From Variovorax paradoxus (lineage in GTDB: Bacteria; Pseudomonadota; Gammaproteobacteria; Burkholderiales; Burkholderiaceae_C), in NCBI RefSeq assembly GCF_902712855.1, contig NZ_LR743507.1, positions 3,892,001 through 3,956,000 on the forward strand: a DNA stretch of 64,000 nucleotides, given 5' to 3'. Of the stretch, positions 24,461 through 34,896 are shown piece after piece. Every line of letters begins with the position of its first letter. Position 1 is the first letter of the stretch. The notes beneath the pieces are model-generated. The model was given only the letters and a program-made list of their open reading frames with translations. It searched no databases and was not told the origin of the DNA. Made by a program: the position numbers and the translations under genes.

Positions 24461-25186
24461 ATGAAACGCCAGGGCACGCTCGTACGATGGGAAAAGGACC
24501 GGGGCTTCGGCTTCATCCGCTGTCCCGATGTTTCCGCCGACGTGTTCGTGCACCTGCGCGACTTCGCCGCCAGCGGCACCACGCCGCAGGTCGGCATGAA
24601 GCTGGACTTCGAGGAAATCCACGTGGGCGGCAAGGGGCCGCGCGCCGTGGCGGTGAGGGCCGTGGGCGCAGCAAGGCGGCCGGAGCAGCAACGCAGGCAG
24701 GGCCGCGCTTCCGCTGCCCCGCACCGGCAGCCTGTTCGCGCTCGCAGCGGCAACGGCAGCAGCAGCAGCGGCAGCGGCAGCGGCAGCGGCAGCGGCAGCG
24801 GACGGGATGCCTCGTTCCCGCTGGCGATGGTGCTGCTGCTCGCCGTGTATGCCGCGCTGCTCGGCTACGGCGTCTGGACCGCGCGTCTGCCGGCTGTTGC
24901 GCTCGGCGTGTTGCTGCTGCTGAGTCTGCTGGCCTTCTTCGCCTACGGCTTCGACAAGAACGCCGCCGAGACCGGCCGCTGGCGCACGCCGGAGAACACG
25001 CTGCACATGCTCTCGCTGGCCGGCGGCTGGCCGGGCGCATGGGTGGCGCAACGGCTGTTCCGCCACAAGGTGCGCAAGGCGAGCTTCATGGCGGGCTACT
25101 GGGCGACGGTGCTGGCCCACATGGCGGCCGTGGGCGCCTGGGTGGGCAAGCTGCTGCCAGCGGACCTGCTGGCATTTGCTCTTTAG
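24461..25186 (+). CDS. cold-shock domain fused to DUF1294 membrane domain
   Basis: The 241-residue protein joins an N-terminal cold-shock nucleic-acid-binding barrel (residues 2-68, with the RNP-like WEKDRGFGFIRC and VFVHLRDF) to a C-terminal DUF1294 membrane domain with about three or four helices (MVLLLAVYAALLGYGVWT, LLLLSLLAFFAYGFDKNAA, SFMAGYWATVLAHMAA). The two are joined by a basic and Gly/Ser-repeat linker. This would tether an RNA/DNA-binding domain to the inner membrane. The fusion is widespread, but its role is unknown. It is convergent with the YgiQ gene, stops only 3 bp apart. Confidence 0.88.
   Translation: MKRQGTLVRWEKDRGFGFIRCPDVSADVFVHLRDFAASGTTPQVGMKLDFEEIHVGGKGPRAVAVRAVGAARRPEQQRRQGRASAAPHRQPVRARSGNGSSSSGSGSGSGSGSGRDASFPLAMVLLLAVYAALLGYGVWTARLPAVALGVLLLLSLLAFFAYGFDKNAAETGRWRTPENTLHMLSLAGGWPGAWVAQRLFRHKVRKASFMAGYWATVLAHMAAVGAWVGKLLPADLLAFAL
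24770..24799 (+). repeat. in-frame hexanucleotide repeat, GGCAGC x5
   Basis: Five perfect GGCAGC units encode the Gly-Ser linker of the cold-shock/DUF1294 protein. Slippage by whole units would change linker length without frameshift. Confidence 0.8.
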
Positions 25187-25189
25187 CGT

Positions 25190-27601
<2,412 letters not shown>

Positions 27602-27743
27602 CGTTGGGAGTGAGCGGCGCCATGCCGGCGCCGTTGTGGGCAACCCTCGATTTTAGGGTTTTCCATCATTTCTGTCGCTACAAACATCCTGTGACCGCGC
27701 TGCCAGCCATGACTTCCATTAATTGCCAAAGTCAACCAATCTA

Positions 27744-28700
27744 ATGACAATGGCAACCATGTCAGAGTCTTCCACTTTCGTCGACGCCGCCGCCGTGAAG
27801 GCGATCCGGCAGTTCAACCGCTTCTACACCCGACGCATCGGCGCACTCGACCCCTACCTCGGCAGTCCGATGTCGCTGACCGACGTGCGCGTGCTTTACG
27901 AGCTCGCGCACCGCGCAATGGCGGTGGCCAGCGAGATCGGCCGCGACCTCGGCCTCGACGCGGGCTACATGAGCCGCATCCTGCGCCGCTTCGAGACCGA
28001 AGGCTGGCTCACGCGCGAGCCGCATCCGCGCGACGCGCGCCAGAGCGTGCTGCGACTCTCCGAGGCCGGCCATGCCGCATTTGCGCCGTTGCAACAGAAA
28101 TCGCGCGAGGAAGCCGCCGGCCTGCTCGCCCCGCTCGCGCCGGCGCAGCGCGAGCAACTGGTGCGGGCCATGGGCACGATGCAGTCTCTCCTCGACCCCG
28201 AAACCACGCCGGCCAGGCCGCAGGCCGCCGTGCTGCGCGACCCGGCGCCCGGCGACATCGGCTGGGTGGTGCAGCAGCACGGCGAGATCTACGCGCGCGA
28301 ATACGGCTGGAACAGCAAGTTCGAAGCGCTCGTGGCCGGCATCGCAAGCGAGTTCCTGCTGAAGTTCCAGCCCGAATGGGAGCGCTGCTGGATCGCCGAG
28401 CTCAACGGCGAACGGGTGGGCGCGATCTTCGTCGTGCGCAAGTCGGCCACCGTGGCGCAACTGCGCATGCTGATCCTCGCGCCCAGCGCGCGCGGGCTGG
28501 GCCTGGGCGGCAAGCTGGTGGACGAATGCATCGCCTTCGCGCGCCTGAAGGGCTACAGGAAGATGTTGCTGTGGACCAACAGCTGCCTGCTGGCGGCGCG
28601 GGAGATCTACGCGAAGCGCGGGTTCAGGTTGACGCAGTCGGAGCCGCACGAGGGCTACGGCACCGAGCTGGTGGGCGAGACCTGGGAGCTGAAGCTGTAG
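27744..28700 (+). CDS. MarR-GNAT fusion protein
   Basis: The 318-residue protein joins a MarR-type winged helix (about 15-150: LTDVRVLYELAHR, LGLDAGYMSRILRRFETEGWLTRE, DARQSVLRLSEAG) to a GNAT acetyltransferase domain (about 165-318) with the acetyl-CoA-binding LRMLILAPSARGLGLGGKLVDEC and a terminal LAAREIYAKRGFRL. It may couple metabolite sensing or acetylation to transcriptional control. Start is uncertain among ATGs at 27744, 27750 and 27759. A loosely symmetric ATTAATTG...CAATCTAAT sequence just upstream could be its own operator. The divergent neighbour is the YgiQ gene. Confidence 0.85.
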   Translation: MTMATMSESSTFVDAAAVKAIRQFNRFYTRRIGALDPYLGSPMSLTDVRVLYELAHRAMAVASEIGRDLGLDAGYMSRILRRFETEGWLTREPHPRDARQSVLRLSEAGHAAFAPLQQKSREEAAGLLAPLAPAQREQLVRAMGTMQSLLDPETTPARPQAAVLRDPAPGDIGWVVQQHGEIYAREYGWNSKFEALVAGIASEFLLKFQPEWERCWIAELNGERVGAIFVVRKSATVAQLRMLILAPSARGLGLGGKLVDECIAFARLKGYRKMLLWTNSCLLAAREIYAKRGFRLTQSEPHEGYGTELVGETWELKL

Positions 28701-28707
28701 CTCCGCG

Positions 28708-28728
28708 CCTTCCTCATTTGAAGGAAGG
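28708..28728. terminator. candidate terminator after marR-gnat
   Basis: CCTTCCT and AGGAAGG form a perfect 7-bp stem with a CATTTGA loop 8 bp after the stop. No U-run follows, so it may only be a pause or an RNA-stability element. Confidence 0.4.
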
Positions 28729-28795
28729 TCGGGACGGGGACGGCGCGCCGATCAGGCGCCGCGCTCGAACGAACGCCGCAGCGCCCCCACACCTG

Positions 28796-28816
28796 CCCTC
28801 CCCCAGAGTGGGAGGG
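28796..28816. terminator. candidate terminator after 3-hydroxybutyrate dehydrogenase gene
   Basis: CCCTCCC and GGGAGGG form a perfect 7-bp GC stem around a CCAGAGT loop, 9 bp beyond the minus-strand dehydrogenase stop. On the minus strand no clean U-run follows. It could serve the convergent pair from both sides. Confidence 0.45.
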
Positions 28817-28824
28817 AGAAAAGC

Positions 28825-29607
28825 TCACTGCATGAACCAGCCATGGCTCACCACCAGCGACTGGCCGGTGAGCGCATTCGTCGGAAAGCCCGCGAACAGC
28901 AGCGCCACGCGCGCCACGTCTTCCGTGGTCGTGAACTCGCCATCGACCGTTTCCTTGAGCATCACGTTCTTGACGACTTCCTGCTCGCTGATGCCCAGGG
29001 TCTTCGCCTGTTCCGGAATCTGCTTCTCGACCAGCGGCGTGCGCACGAAACCCGGGCAGATCACGTTGGCACGCACGCCGTGCTTGGCGCCTTCCTTGGC
29101 CACGGTCTTGGCCAGCCCGATGAGCCCGTGCTTGGCCGTCACGTAGGGCGCCTTCAGCAGCGACGCTTCCTTCGAATGCACCGAGCCCATGTAGATCACG
29201 CTGCCGCCGCGGCCCTGCGCGTACATGTGCTTCAGGCAGGCCTTGGTCGTGAGGAAGGCGCCGTCGAGGTGGATGGCGAGCATCTTCTTCCAGTCGGCGA
29301 AGCTGAACTCCTCGACCGGATGCACGATCTGGATGCCGGCGTTGCTGATGAGGATGTCGATGCCGCCAAAGGCCTTCGCGCCCTCTTCCACCGACGCATT
29401 CACCTGGTCTTCGTTCGTCACGTCGACCGCGACGCCGATCGCCTGCGCGCCCGTGGCCTTCAGCTCGGCCGCGGTCGCGTCGGCGGCTTCCTTGTTGAGG
29501 TCGGCAATGACGATCTTCGCGCCTTCCTGCGCAAACAGGATCGCGATTTCCTTGCCGATGCCGCTGGCCGAGCCGGTGATGTAGGCGACCTTGTCCTTGA
29601 GTTGCAT
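28825..29607 (-). CDS. bdhA: 3-hydroxybutyrate dehydrogenase
   Basis: The 260-residue SDR oxidises (R)-3-hydroxybutyrate to acetoacetate with NAD+. The Rossmann motif TGSASGIG is at 11-18, NAGIQ at 89-93, and catalytic Ser142, Tyr155 and Lys159 in GSVHSKEAS and PYVTAKHG, the motif set of D-3-hydroxybutyrate dehydrogenases. AAGGAAC precedes the ATG at 29607. It is followed in the transcription direction by a terminator-like hairpin and preceded by a repeat tract, beyond which sits acetoacetate decarboxylase in the same orientation. This would link polyhydroxybutyrate or ketone-body turnover. Confidence 0.92.
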   Translation of the reverse strand: MQLKDKVAYITGSASGIGKEIAILFAQEGAKIVIADLNKEAADATAAELKATGAQAIGVAVDVTNEDQVNASVEEGAKAFGGIDILISNAGIQIVHPVEEFSFADWKKMLAIHLDGAFLTTKACLKHMYAQGRGGSVIYMGSVHSKEASLLKAPYVTAKHGLIGLAKTVAKEGAKHGVRANVICPGFVRTPLVEKQIPEQAKTLGISEQEVVKNVMLKETVDGEFTTTEDVARVALLFAGFPTNALTGQSLVVSHGWFMQ

Positions 29608-29670
29608 GGTGATGTTCCTTGAGGGTTGAGGAGAAAGACGGATTGATTCCTGCGCCGATTCCAATCGTGA

Positions 29671-29962
29671 GACACCACGGAACCGGCTTCGCCGGGCCGC
29701 AGGTGTCGCCCCCGGCGAGGGGGAAGGAGAAGCGACACGAAGTGCGCGAAGCCTGGGGGCGAGTCAAGGACACCGCGGAACCGGCTTCGCCGGGCCGCAG
29801 GTGTCGCCCCCGGCGAGGGGGAAAGGAGAAGCGACACGAAGTGCGCGAAGCCTGGGGGGCGAGTCAAGGACACCGCGGAACCGGCTTCGCCGGGCCGCAG
29901 GTGTCGCCCCCGGCGAGGGGGAAGGCGAAGCGACACGAAGTGCGCGCAGCCTGGGGGCGTAC
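29671..29962. repeat. three tandem copies of a structured ~100-bp repeat
   Basis: Copies begin at 29671, 29769 and 29869 (98, 100 and about 94 bp) and are nearly identical, each starting GACACC(A/G)CGGAACCGG and ending ...GAAGCCTGGGGGCGAGTCAAG. Each has nested inverted repeats: CCGG-CTTCG-CCGG, and GTGTCGC pairing with GCGACAC around CCCCCGGCGAGGGGG. The array fills the space between bdhA and adc and abuts the adc stop. A single diverged copy at 50014-50102 lies after purA, in the same orientation, so this is a dispersed family. Open frames through it are spurious. Confidence 0.9.
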
Positions 29963-30712
29963 TCATTGCAGGTAGTCGTGTTCGACCGTGCCCAGCGCCA
30001 GCGTCATGTCGGCGATGTAGTGCACCGCCGATTCGACCTTCAGCACCGGCAGGTCGGCCACCGGCGCCAGCGCATGCGGATGCAGCTCGAGCGAGGCCGG
30101 CCCGCTCCAGGCGCCGTGCAGCGTGACGTCGACCATGTGATAGCGCACCAGTTCGCAGATGCGCGCCGTGCCGTCGACGTGCGGAATGATCTTCAGCAAA
30201 AAGTTGGGCTGCGCGATGCCCGCAAGGATGGGCCCGGGTTCGAGGGCGCGATGCTTGAAACCCATCGTGGCCTTGGCCACGCGCACCTTGCCGTAGTCGA
30301 GCGTGCCGACCACCACGTCGGTCTCGTAGTCGAACACCGGCGAGGCGAGCTTCTTCGGAAAGCCCCAGAGCTCGCGGCCGCCGGCAATGGGCGGGTGGTC
30401 GTTGAGGTACATCGCGTGAACGTACGCGCCCTTCTCCACGCCCTTGGCGGTGCGCAGCTGCACCGGAATGACCTGGCCCGACTCGGTGTAGTCGCCGAAG
30501 CCGGTGGAGTCGGGCATGCGGATGAACTCGTACTTCACGAGCGGCTCGACCACCTCGAGCGGCTCGGGCACCACGGCGCGCAGCGCGTCCATGTCGGTGC
30601 GGTAGGTGACGACGAGGAACTCGCGCCGCGTGAACCGGTACGGGCCCGGCGGAAAGGCCGGGCTGGTCAGCGGCATCGCGAACGCCGTTCGTCGCACATC
30701 TTCGATGGTCAC
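29963..30712 (-). CDS. adc: acetoacetate decarboxylase
   Basis: The 249-residue protein converts acetoacetate to acetone and CO2 by Schiff-base chemistry. The active-site motif ELWGFPKKLASP (residues 114-125) contains Lys120, equivalent to the Schiff-base lysine, next to Lys121. The conserved YEFIRMPDSTGFGDY segment (61-75) is also present. The start is the GTG at 30712 with a perfect AGGAGG eight bases upstream; an ATG just before it is out of frame. Neighbours are bdhA downstream and a patatin-like gene upstream in the same orientation. The role as decarboxylase versus other Adc-superfamily activity is not proven. Confidence 0.9.
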   Translation of the reverse strand: MTIEDVRRTAFAMPLTSPAFPPGPYRFTRREFLVVTYRTDMDALRAVVPEPLEVVEPLVKYEFIRMPDSTGFGDYTESGQVIPVQLRTAKGVEKGAYVHAMYLNDHPPIAGGRELWGFPKKLASPVFDYETDVVVGTLDYGKVRVAKATMGFKHRALEPGPILAGIAQPNFLLKIIPHVDGTARICELVRYHMVDVTLHGAWSGPASLELHPHALAPVADLPVLKVESAVHYIADMTLALGTVEHDYLQ

Positions 30713-30780
30713 AGCATTTCCTCCTGTTGAAGTGACGATCCAGTCTGGCGCCGGTTTCTTAGTCGAAGCTGAATCCCGAC

Positions 30781-32034
30781 TCAGGCCGACAGGCCCGGCC
30801 GCTTGACGCGCCCCGAACCGTGCTCGCCCAGGTCGAAGGTGGTCACGCCATTGACGGTGGCATCGGCGCGCAGCGTCTCGGGGTGGGCCAGCGTCACGCG
30901 CATGTCGCGCGCGCCCGCCTCCCAGTGCTCTTCGACGGCGGCGCGCGAGAACTCGTAGTCCTTCGACTCGAGCTCGTAGGGCTTGTCGCGGTAGATCAGG
31001 TGGAAGATGTCGATCGGCTCGTGCGTGAGCTGCGACTGAACCGCGAGCACGCTCGGGTCGTTGCGCAGGCTGGCCGGCAGCTTGGTGATGAGGTCGGCAA
31101 TGGCCTGCTGCAGGTTCATGTTGGCGGCCATCGCGTCGGTGTTCATGCGGGTGCGGCTCGAGTAGGTGATGTCCTTTTGCCGCTCCATCACGCCCGCGAG
31201 GGTCTGCGGCATTTCCCCGCGCGCATTGAACAGGTCGACCTGCAGCACCACCAGCGGCTCGGAGCGCGGGTGCGTGTCGAGCACGTACTGCAGCGGCGTG
31301 TTCGACACGATGCCGCCGTCCCAGTAGTCGTCGCCATCGATGCTGATGGGCGCAAAGCCCGGCGGCAGCGCGCCGCTGGCCATGATGTGCTCGGGCCCGA
31401 TGCGCTGGCGCGTGTTGTCGAAGTACACCGAATTGCCGGTGCGCACGTTGACCGCACCCACGCTGAAGCGCGCCTCGCAGGCATTGATGCGATCGAAGTC
31501 CACCAGCCGCTCGAGCGTGGCCTTCAGCGGCGAGGTGTCGTAGTAGCTCAGCAGCGGCGCGGCGCCACCCATCAGGAAGGCCGGCGAATAGCGCGGCTCG
31601 AAGAAGCCGGGAATGCCCACCAGCGAAGCCATCGTCGCGCTGTACTGGTTCTGCGTGGCGCGGTCGCCGAACCATGCAGGCAGGCGCTGCGAAGGACCGG
31701 AAGACACGAGGTGCCAGAACTCGCGCAGCCGGTCGACCCGGTGCTCGGGCGCGTTGCCCGCGATCAGCGCCGCATTGATGGCGCCGATGGAAACGCCGGC
31801 GATCCAGTGCGGCTGCAGCTCGGTCTCGCTGAGCGCGGCATACACGCCGGCCTGGTAGGCGCCGAGTGCGCCACCGCCCTGGAGCACCAGCGCCTTGCGC
31901 GCGTTGCGCATGTCCTCGCGGCGCGAGGCGAAGGGATTCAGGGGCTGTTGCCGGGACGGGGCTGCGGAAGGTGAGCGGGCGGTTCGGGTGGCGCGTGCCG
32001 GTTGGGTCTTCTTCTTGGGCGATGTCGTCGTCAT
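30781..32034 (-). CDS. patatin-like phospholipase with DUF3734
   Basis: The 417-residue protein has a basic/Ser-rich N-terminus, then a patatin domain: oxyanion motif QGGGALGAYQAG (52-63), nucleophile GVSIG (Ser82) and catalytic Asp in WDGG (Asp239). The C-terminal ~130 residues match DUF3734. It is a likely cytoplasmic or membrane-associated serine esterase. Co-occurrence with adc and bdhA in this order is frequent in beta-proteobacteria and suggests lipid or polyhydroxybutyrate-linked function. The ATG at 32034 is preferred, though an upstream in-frame start at 32049 exists. Confidence 0.88.
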   Translation of the reverse strand: MTTTSPKKKTQPARATRTARSPSAAPSRQQPLNPFASRREDMRNARKALVLQGGGALGAYQAGVYAALSETELQPHWIAGVSIGAINAALIAGNAPEHRVDRLREFWHLVSSGPSQRLPAWFGDRATQNQYSATMASLVGIPGFFEPRYSPAFLMGGAAPLLSYYDTSPLKATLERLVDFDRINACEARFSVGAVNVRTGNSVYFDNTRQRIGPEHIMASGALPPGFAPISIDGDDYWDGGIVSNTPLQYVLDTHPRSEPLVVLQVDLFNARGEMPQTLAGVMERQKDITYSSRTRMNTDAMAANMNLQQAIADLITKLPASLRNDPSVLAVQSQLTHEPIDIFHLIYRDKPYELESKDYEFSRAAVEEHWEAGARDMRVTLAHPETLRADATVNGVTTFDLGEHGSGRVKRPGLSA

Positions 32035-32124
32035 GCGGTCATTTGACACCAGCCCTGCGACACAAACCTGACCAGGGCTTTCACCCGCGCAGGATCATGT
32101 GCGGCCGAAGCCCCGAGGCACACA

Positions 32125-32574
32125 TCACATCTTCGGCAGCATCTGCCCGCGGATCTCGCCGCCGGGGTTGGCGGCGGTGTGCACGTTGGCGTACCACTTG
32201 CCTGCGGAGAGATCGGCGGCCTGCGCCGGCGTGAGCGTCGCCTGGCCTTCGATCGGGCTCGCGGGGTTGGCGAAGGGCAGCACCACGCCGGCATTGGCGC
32301 CCGCGGCTGCTGGGCCGTGGAAGTGGGCCATGGTGGCCGGGCCGCTGAGCCCGCTGTAGGTGATCTTGTACTTGAGCACGTTGGTGTCGCGGTTCAACCA
32401 GGCCTCCGCCATGCCGCTGCCGCGCGTCATGTTGGGCGGGACTTCGCTGGCCGCGTTCATCGCGCCGCTGAAGGTCGCGACATTCGACTTCGACATCATT
32501 CCGCAACCGACCAGCGCGGCACTTGCCACCCCGGTGACGAGGGCTGCGCGCAAAAAGGTGCCATATTTGGTCAT
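32125..32574 (-). CDS. CHRD domain lipoprotein
   Basis: The 149-residue protein starts MTKYGTFLRAALVTGVASAA and has a lipoprotein signal with lipobox LVGC. The mature part is a CHRD domain: ATFSGAMNAASEVPP, YKITYSGLSGPATMAHFHGPA and the ending YANVHTAANPGGEIRGQMLPKM. CHRD domains are extracellular beta-sandwiches of unclear function. AGGAG before the ATG at 32574 supports the start; an upstream open frame to 32730 is rejected. Confidence 0.88.
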   Translation of the reverse strand: MTKYGTFLRAALVTGVASAALVGCGMMSKSNVATFSGAMNAASEVPPNMTRGSGMAEAWLNRDTNVLKYKITYSGLSGPATMAHFHGPAAAGANAGVVLPFANPASPIEGQATLTPAQAADLSAGKWYANVHTAANPGGEIRGQMLPKM

Positions 32575-32714
32575 GAGTTCGATCTCCTGAGTTGTGAAAG
32601 CGTCCACAGCATAGGCAGCGCAGGGAGAGTTGTCTTGTCGGCCATCGCCCCGACTTCGCACCGCGTACCTCGGTAGAAACGCGTGCTTCACGCGCGCTGG
32701 AAGAGAATGTGCCG

Positions 32715-33266
32715 ATGACATCCCAAGCACTTCCCTCGGCCCGCGAAGTGGCCGATTTCTGGCGCGATGCGGGGTACGCGCGCTGGTTCGCCAAGAACGA
32801 CGCCTTCGACGCCGAATTCACCGCCCGCTTCACCGATGCCCACCATGCCGCCGCACGCGGCGAACTCGACCACTGGATGGTCGACGCCGAAGGCGCGCTC
32901 GCGCTGCTGGTGCTGCTCGACCAGTTCCCGCGCAACGCCTGGCGCAACAACCCACACATGCTGGCCTCCGACGGCAAGGCGATCGCGGTGGCGAAGAAAG
33001 CCATCGATGCGGGCTTCGACCGGCACATCGAGGCGGTGCTGCGCCCCTTCTTCTACATGCCTTTCATGCACTCGGAAGTGCTGGCGGAGCAGGAACGCTC
33101 GGTGGCGCTCTGTGCGGCGGTGGACGCCAACACGCAGCGCTTTGCCGTAATGCACCGCGACCTGGTGGCGCGCTTCGGCCGCTTTCCGCACCGCAACAGG
33201 ATGCTGGGGCGCGAATCGACCGCCGAGGAGCAGAAATACCTCGACGAAGGCGGCTTCACAGGCTGA
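32715..33266 (+). CDS. DUF924 family protein
   Basis: The 183-residue protein shows the DUF924 pattern: REVADFWRDAGYARWFAKND, LLVLLDQFPRNAWRN, FFYMPFMHSEVLAEQERSVA and HRNRMLGRESTAEEQKYLDE. The fold is all-helical, TPR-like, and the activity is not established. The ATG at 32715 is chosen over the GTG at 32709. It is divergent from the CHRD gene and convergent with the YihY gene, 15 bp away. Confidence 0.9.
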   Translation: MTSQALPSAREVADFWRDAGYARWFAKNDAFDAEFTARFTDAHHAAARGELDHWMVDAEGALALLVLLDQFPRNAWRNNPHMLASDGKAIAVAKKAIDAGFDRHIEAVLRPFFYMPFMHSEVLAEQERSVALCAAVDANTQRFAVMHRDLVARFGRFPHRNRMLGRESTAEEQKYLDEGGFTG

Positions 33267-33281
33267 GCGGCCCTTCCGTGC

Positions 33282-34205
33282 TCAGCTGTCGTCGTGCGGC
33301 AGCGGCACGTCGCGCGTTGGCGACGGGTTCAGGTCGGCGATGCCCTTGGCATTCTTCATCGAGCCGTAGGTCCGCGCGTAGACCCAGGTGAACTCGGCGC
33401 CCAGCAGGAAGATCTGCGCCGAGTAGTACACCCACACCAGCACCACCACCAGCGAGCCCGCCGCGCCGTAGCCCGAGGCCACGCTGCTCTTGCCGATGTA
33501 CAGCCCGATGAGGTGCTTGCCCACGGTGAAAAGCAGCGCCGTCACCGCGGCGCCCACCCACACGTCGCGCCACTGCACCTTGGCGCGCGGCATGATCTTG
33601 TAGATCATCGCGAAGATCACCGTGACCATCGCGAAGCTGAAGACGAAGTTGACCACCTGCGCCGTGGTCTCCCAGGCACCGAACATCGGCGACCACCACT
33701 TGCCCAGGGCGGCCAGCGCCGCACTCGCCACCAGAGAGACCATGAGCAGGAAGCCGATGCCCATGATCATGCTGAACGACAGCAGCCGCACCCGCAGCAT
33801 GTTGAACAGGCCCTTGTTCTTGATGCGGGCCGGTGCGCGCCAGATGCGGTCGAGCGCGTCCTGCAGTTCGCCGAACACGGTGGTGGCGCCCACCACCAGC
33901 AGTCCGATGCCGACCACCGTGGCCACGATGCCTTCGGCGGGCTTGTTGACGGCCTGCAGCATGCCCTGCACCGCGGCCGCGCCCTGGGCGCCCATGAGCC
34001 CCGAGAGTTGCGCGAAGATCTCGCCCCGCGCGGCCTCCTGACCGAACACCAGGCCGGCCACCGCGATCACGATGAGCAGGAGCGGCGCGATCGAGAACAC
34101 GGTGTAGTAAGCCAGCGCGGCCCCCATGCTCGGTGCGTAGTCGTTCGACCAGGAATTGAAGGCCCGCCGGCAGAGATCGAAGAGTGCGCGCAGTTGCAGG
34201 AGCAT
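33282..34205 (-). CDS. YihY/BrkB family inner-membrane protein
   Basis: The 307-residue protein has about six membrane helices and the family signature near the N-terminus (YAPSMGAALAYYTVFSIAPLL) with later ELQDALDRIWRAP and GSLVVVLVWVYYSAQIFLLGAEF. Earlier names (ribonuclease BN, BrkB virulence factor) are historic. It is an inner-membrane protein of uncertain transport role. GGGGAAAC before the ATG supports 34205; the longer frame to 34529 is not protein-like. It is divergent from the chromate transporter pair. Confidence 0.92.
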   Translation of the reverse strand: MLLQLRALFDLCRRAFNSWSNDYAPSMGAALAYYTVFSIAPLLLIVIAVAGLVFGQEAARGEIFAQLSGLMGAQGAAAVQGMLQAVNKPAEGIVATVVGIGLLVVGATTVFGELQDALDRIWRAPARIKNKGLFNMLRVRLLSFSMIMGIGFLLMVSLVASAALAALGKWWSPMFGAWETTAQVVNFVFSFAMVTVIFAMIYKIMPRAKVQWRDVWVGAAVTALLFTVGKHLIGLYIGKSSVASGYGAAGSLVVVLVWVYYSAQIFLLGAEFTWVYARTYGSMKNAKGIADLNPSPTRDVPLPHDDS

Positions 34206-34290
34206 GCTGGAGTTTCCCCGTGGCGCCGGGCGGCGGCTTGTCAGTGCGGTGCCCGGCATGTTGAAGGCATGGCTACGATAATCGCACCAC

Positions 34291-34896
34291 ATGCACCCGT
34301 CTCCCCCCGCCACCGGCGCGGCGGCGCCATCCGCCACGCCCGAGATCGCCCATCCGAAGTCCCCGCGCGACCTGTTCGTCTCGTTCACCTTCCTGGCGCT
34401 GCAGGGCTTCGGCGGGGTCCTCGCCATCGTCCAGCGCGACATGGTCGAGAAGAAGAAATGGCTGACGCCCGAGCAGTTCCTCGAGGACTGGGCCGTCGCC
34501 CAGGTCATGCCCGGCCCCAACGTGATCAACCTCGCGCTGATGATCGGCGACCGCTACTTCGGCCTTCGCGGCGCGGTGGCCGCAGTGGCAGGCATGCTCA
34601 CGGTGCCGCTGTTCGTGATCCTTGCGCTGGCCGTGCTCTACGCGCACTACGCGGGCAACCCGCAGGTGGCAGCCGCGCTGCGCGGCATGGGCGCGGTGTC
34701 GGGCGGGCTCATCGCCGCCACGGGCATCAAGCTGGTGCCGCAACTGCGCAAGCACCCGCTGGGCTTCGCCACCTGCCTGGCCTTCATGGCGCTGGTGTTC
34801 CTGGCCATCGCGGTGTTCAAGGTCCCGCTGGGCTGGGTGCTGCTGGTGGTGGGCGGCGTGGCCTGCGTGTGGACCTGGACGAGGATTCCCGCATGA
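34291..34896 (+). CDS. chromate transporter (CHR) half protein, first
   Basis: The 201-residue protein is one half of a short-chain CHR antiporter: FVSFTFLALQGFGGVLAIV and the proline/glycine motif VAQVMPGPNVINLALMIG with about six hydrophobic segments. Pairs of half-size proteins form the functional unit that exports chromate in some bacteria. Its stop overlaps the ATG of the second half by 4 bp (ATGA). The ATG at 34291 has no obvious Shine-Dalgarno, so the true start may be a little downstream. Confidence 0.9.
   Translation: MHPSPPATGAAAPSATPEIAHPKSPRDLFVSFTFLALQGFGGVLAIVQRDMVEKKKWLTPEQFLEDWAVAQVMPGPNVINLALMIGDRYFGLRGAVAAVAGMLTVPLFVILALAVLYAHYAGNPQVAAALRGMGAVSGGLIAATGIKLVPQLRKHPLGFATCLAFMALVFLAIAVFKVPLGWVLLVVGGVACVWTWTRIPA

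Noticed and set aside
29460..29966. A minus-strand frame made of repeated peptide GFAHFVSLLL-like units
   Set aside because: It is the translation of the intergenic DNA repeat array and is interrupted in relation to the bdhA gene. Such frames are a common source of false gene calls.
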